From: Acidobacteriota bacterium
GTDB taxonomy: Bacteria; Acidobacteriota; Thermoanaerobaculia; UBA5066
Assembly: GCA_016789625.1 (NCBI GenBank)
Contig: JAEUQS010000423.1
Coordinates: forward strand, 1-7,658
Direction: 5' to 3'
DNA: 7,658 nt
Both the position numbers and the translations under genes were made by a program. Shown here piece after piece: positions 6,303 through 7,658 of this stretch. The first letter of the stretch is position 1. Every line of letters starts with the position of its first letter. Under the pieces are notes generated by a model. The model made no database searches, had not been told where the DNA came from, and was given only the letters and a program-made list of their open reading frames with translations.

Positions 6303-7658
6303 ATGGCCTTCAGCCTCCGCCGTCGCGTGCTCCTCTCGCTGGCCCTCAGCGGCCTGCTGGGAGGGTTCGTGGCGCAGAAGGCCCTGCTGGTCGCCGAGCG
6401 CGCCGAGGAGGAGAACCGGGCCGAACGCCTCGCGATGGTGGGAGCGCGGGGCTTCGCCGACCTCGTCGCGCGGATCGGCAGCGACGGCGACGCGATTCGC
6501 AAGGGCGTCGCCGTGTGGCACGGCGCCGATTCCTCGCTCCTGTGGACACGGGTCATCCTGTTCGATGGTCTGTCGCTGGAGGCCTCGTCCAAGCCCGAAG
6601 ACACGGGCGAGAGGGCCGCGCCGCGCAGGCTGACGCGGGAGGAGAAGCCCGTCTACGACAGGGGACAGAGGCTTCGCCAGGCCGTGGAGGCAAACCGCTC
6701 CGAGGGCGGCGGAAAGGACGAGGTCGAGGTCGAGCGCCTGGGCGACGGCTCGTACTCGCTCGCCGCGCCCGTGGAGCGCGAGGGCGAGGTCGTGGGCCTC
6801 GTCGAGATCGCGACGAAGCCTCTGCCGCTCCATCCGGCCCCGCCGTGGGCCATCACCCTCCTTTACGCACTGGCTCCGGCCCTCGGGCTTCTCGTTCTCT
6901 CGTTCCTCCTCGGGGAGCGCGCCGTTCCCCTCGTGGCCGCCGCGGTGCTGCTGCTCCTCGTTTCGGCCTGGGGCTTCACCGATCGCGCGGGCGCCCGGCT
7001 GTCCCGCGAGCGGCTCGCCTCGAACGCCGCCATTGGGCAGGCGGCCCGGGCCGAGGGGCTGAGACTGAAAGAAGTGACCGCCGAGCTCGGTCTCGCGGCT
7101 CCCGAGGGAGCGCCCGCGATCGCGCCGGGTGCCTGGGATGCCGACAGACAGCGCAAGCCGCTGGGTCTTCTGACGCCCGCGGGGGATCCCGACCCCGCGC
7201 GGGAGGCCTCGGGCCTCGCGTCGCTTCGCGGCCAGGTGCGGAAGGCCGGAGCCGGGGCCGCCGTCTTCGGCCTCCTCGCGCTCCTCTTCGGCGCCCTCGG
7301 GTTCGCCGAGCGGACGTTCCATGCGCTCGTGCGGTTCCGTACGGCCTACTCGTACGTCTCGCCCGCGCTCGTGGGCATGCTCGTCCTGGTGTTCTTCCCG
7401 TTTCTCTATGGCGTGGCGCTGTCGTTCACCGACTCCAACATCTACAACTCGCAAAAGCCCATCGCCGATCTGTGGGTGGGGCTGAAGAACTACGCCACGA
7501 TCCTCGGGGATTTCGCAATCGCGCGCCGCGCGGCCGACGGGGCGCTCGTGTGGAACTACCAGAACTTCTACTGGACGATGTTCATCACGATCGTGTGGAC
7601 GGCCGCGAACGTGACGTTCGGCGTGACGTTCGGTCTCCTCCTCGCGCTCGCCCTCAAC
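6303..7658 (+). CDS. malF: MalF-type permease with N-terminal sensor-like extension (3' end outside window)
   Basis: The frame stays open from the ATG at 6303 to the window end (452 residues seen). The malE stop forms part of a TAGG six bases upstream. Predicted helices, judged by eye, are TM1 8-30, TM2 182-203, TM3 206-224, TM4 315-335, TM5 350-375 and TM6 422-452. Residues 336-452 look like the beginning of a normal MalF: YSYVSPALVGMLVLVFFPFL, then ALSFTDSN, then VGLKNYATIL and a helix starting NFYWTMFITIVWTAANVTFG. The EAA loop, which contacts the ATPase, would lie beyond the window. What precedes the core is odd. Residues 31-180 form an extracytoplasmic domain ending in a Cache/PAS-like strand pair (GSYSLAAPVEREGEVVGLVE), and 225-313 form a second extracytoplasmic segment. 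The loop between TM5 and TM6 is only about 46 residues. The permease call is firm; the sensor nature of the extension is inferred. Confidence 0.88.
   Translation, partial: MAFSLRRRVLLSLALSGLLGGFVAQKALLVAERAEEENRAERLAMVGARGFADLVARIGSDGDAIRKGVAVWHGADSSLLWTRVILFDGLSLEASSKPEDTGERAAPRRLTREEKPVYDRGQRLRQAVEANRSEGGGKDEVEVERLGDGSYSLAAPVEREGEVVGLVEIATKPLPLHPAPPWAITLLYALAPALGLLVLSFLLGERAVPLVAAAVLLLLVSAWGFTDRAGARLSRERLASNAAIGQAARAEGLRLKEVTAELGLAAPEGAPAIAPGAWDADRQRKPLGLLTPAGDPDPAREASGLASLRGQVRKAGAGAAVFGLLALLFGALGFAERTFHALVRFRTAYSYVSPALVGMLVLVFFPFLYGVALSFTDSNIYNSQKPIADLWVGLKNYATILGDFAIARRAADGALVWNYQNFYWTMFITIVWTAANVTFGVTFGLLLALALN

Noticed and set aside
6282..7454. 390-residue open frame on the minus strand opposite malF
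   Set aside because: It shadows the permease, whose own frame on the + strand shows membrane helices and MalF motifs. The minus-strand product is hydrophilic and repetitive in charge with no domain.

Overview
The window is GC-rich DNA in which every gene I can support lies on the + strand. Secreted and lipoprotein signal peptides, and a substrate-binding protein with a free (non-lipoprotein) periplasmic signal peptide, point to a Gram-negative-type bacterium. The composition and the presence of a DUF1028-plus-helical-repeat protein and a Gly/Ser/Thr-rich exported protein would fit Acidobacteriota or a similar high-GC phylum. That placement is a guess from style and is not backed by a marker gene. 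I see no rRNA, tRNA, CRISPR array, insertion sequence, integrase or origin.

Left part (1-1102): the 3' end of an unidentified gene stops at 325 and is followed by a textbook intrinsic terminator (12-bp perfect stem, GCGA tetraloop, T-rich tail). Next comes a small gene (438-1007) for an exported protein whose mature part is almost all Gly, Ser, Thr, Ala, Glu and Lys, built from about three 31-33-residue units. A 95-base gap after it holds a large GC-rich stem-loop.

Middle (1095-2278): a secreted DUF1028-family (Ntn-hydrolase-like) protein with a C-terminal helical-repeat region and a Pro/Ala tail. Its start codon and the adjacent Shine-Dalgarno-like bases lie inside a near-perfect 14-bp hairpin. 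This is one of the two most unusual signals in the window.

Right part (2321-7658): a maltodextrin uptake operon that runs off the end. An AT-richer patch carries a plausible sigma-70-type promoter, very close to the start of a GH13 alpha-amylase-family lipoprotein. This is followed, with 1-base, overlapping or 7-base junctions, by a MalK-type ATPase, a MalE-type binding protein and the start of a MalF-type permease. The proposed flow is as follows: the anchored amylase cuts alpha-glucan at the envelope, MalE captures the oligosaccharides, and MalF (with an unseen MalG) imports them using ATP hydrolysed by MalK. The permease is unusual. About 340 residues precede the normal MalF core, including a Cache/PAS-like extracytoplasmic domain, three extra membrane helices beyond the first, and a second extracytoplasmic segment. 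A sensor-like domain fused to an importer subunit is the best candidate here for something not well described.
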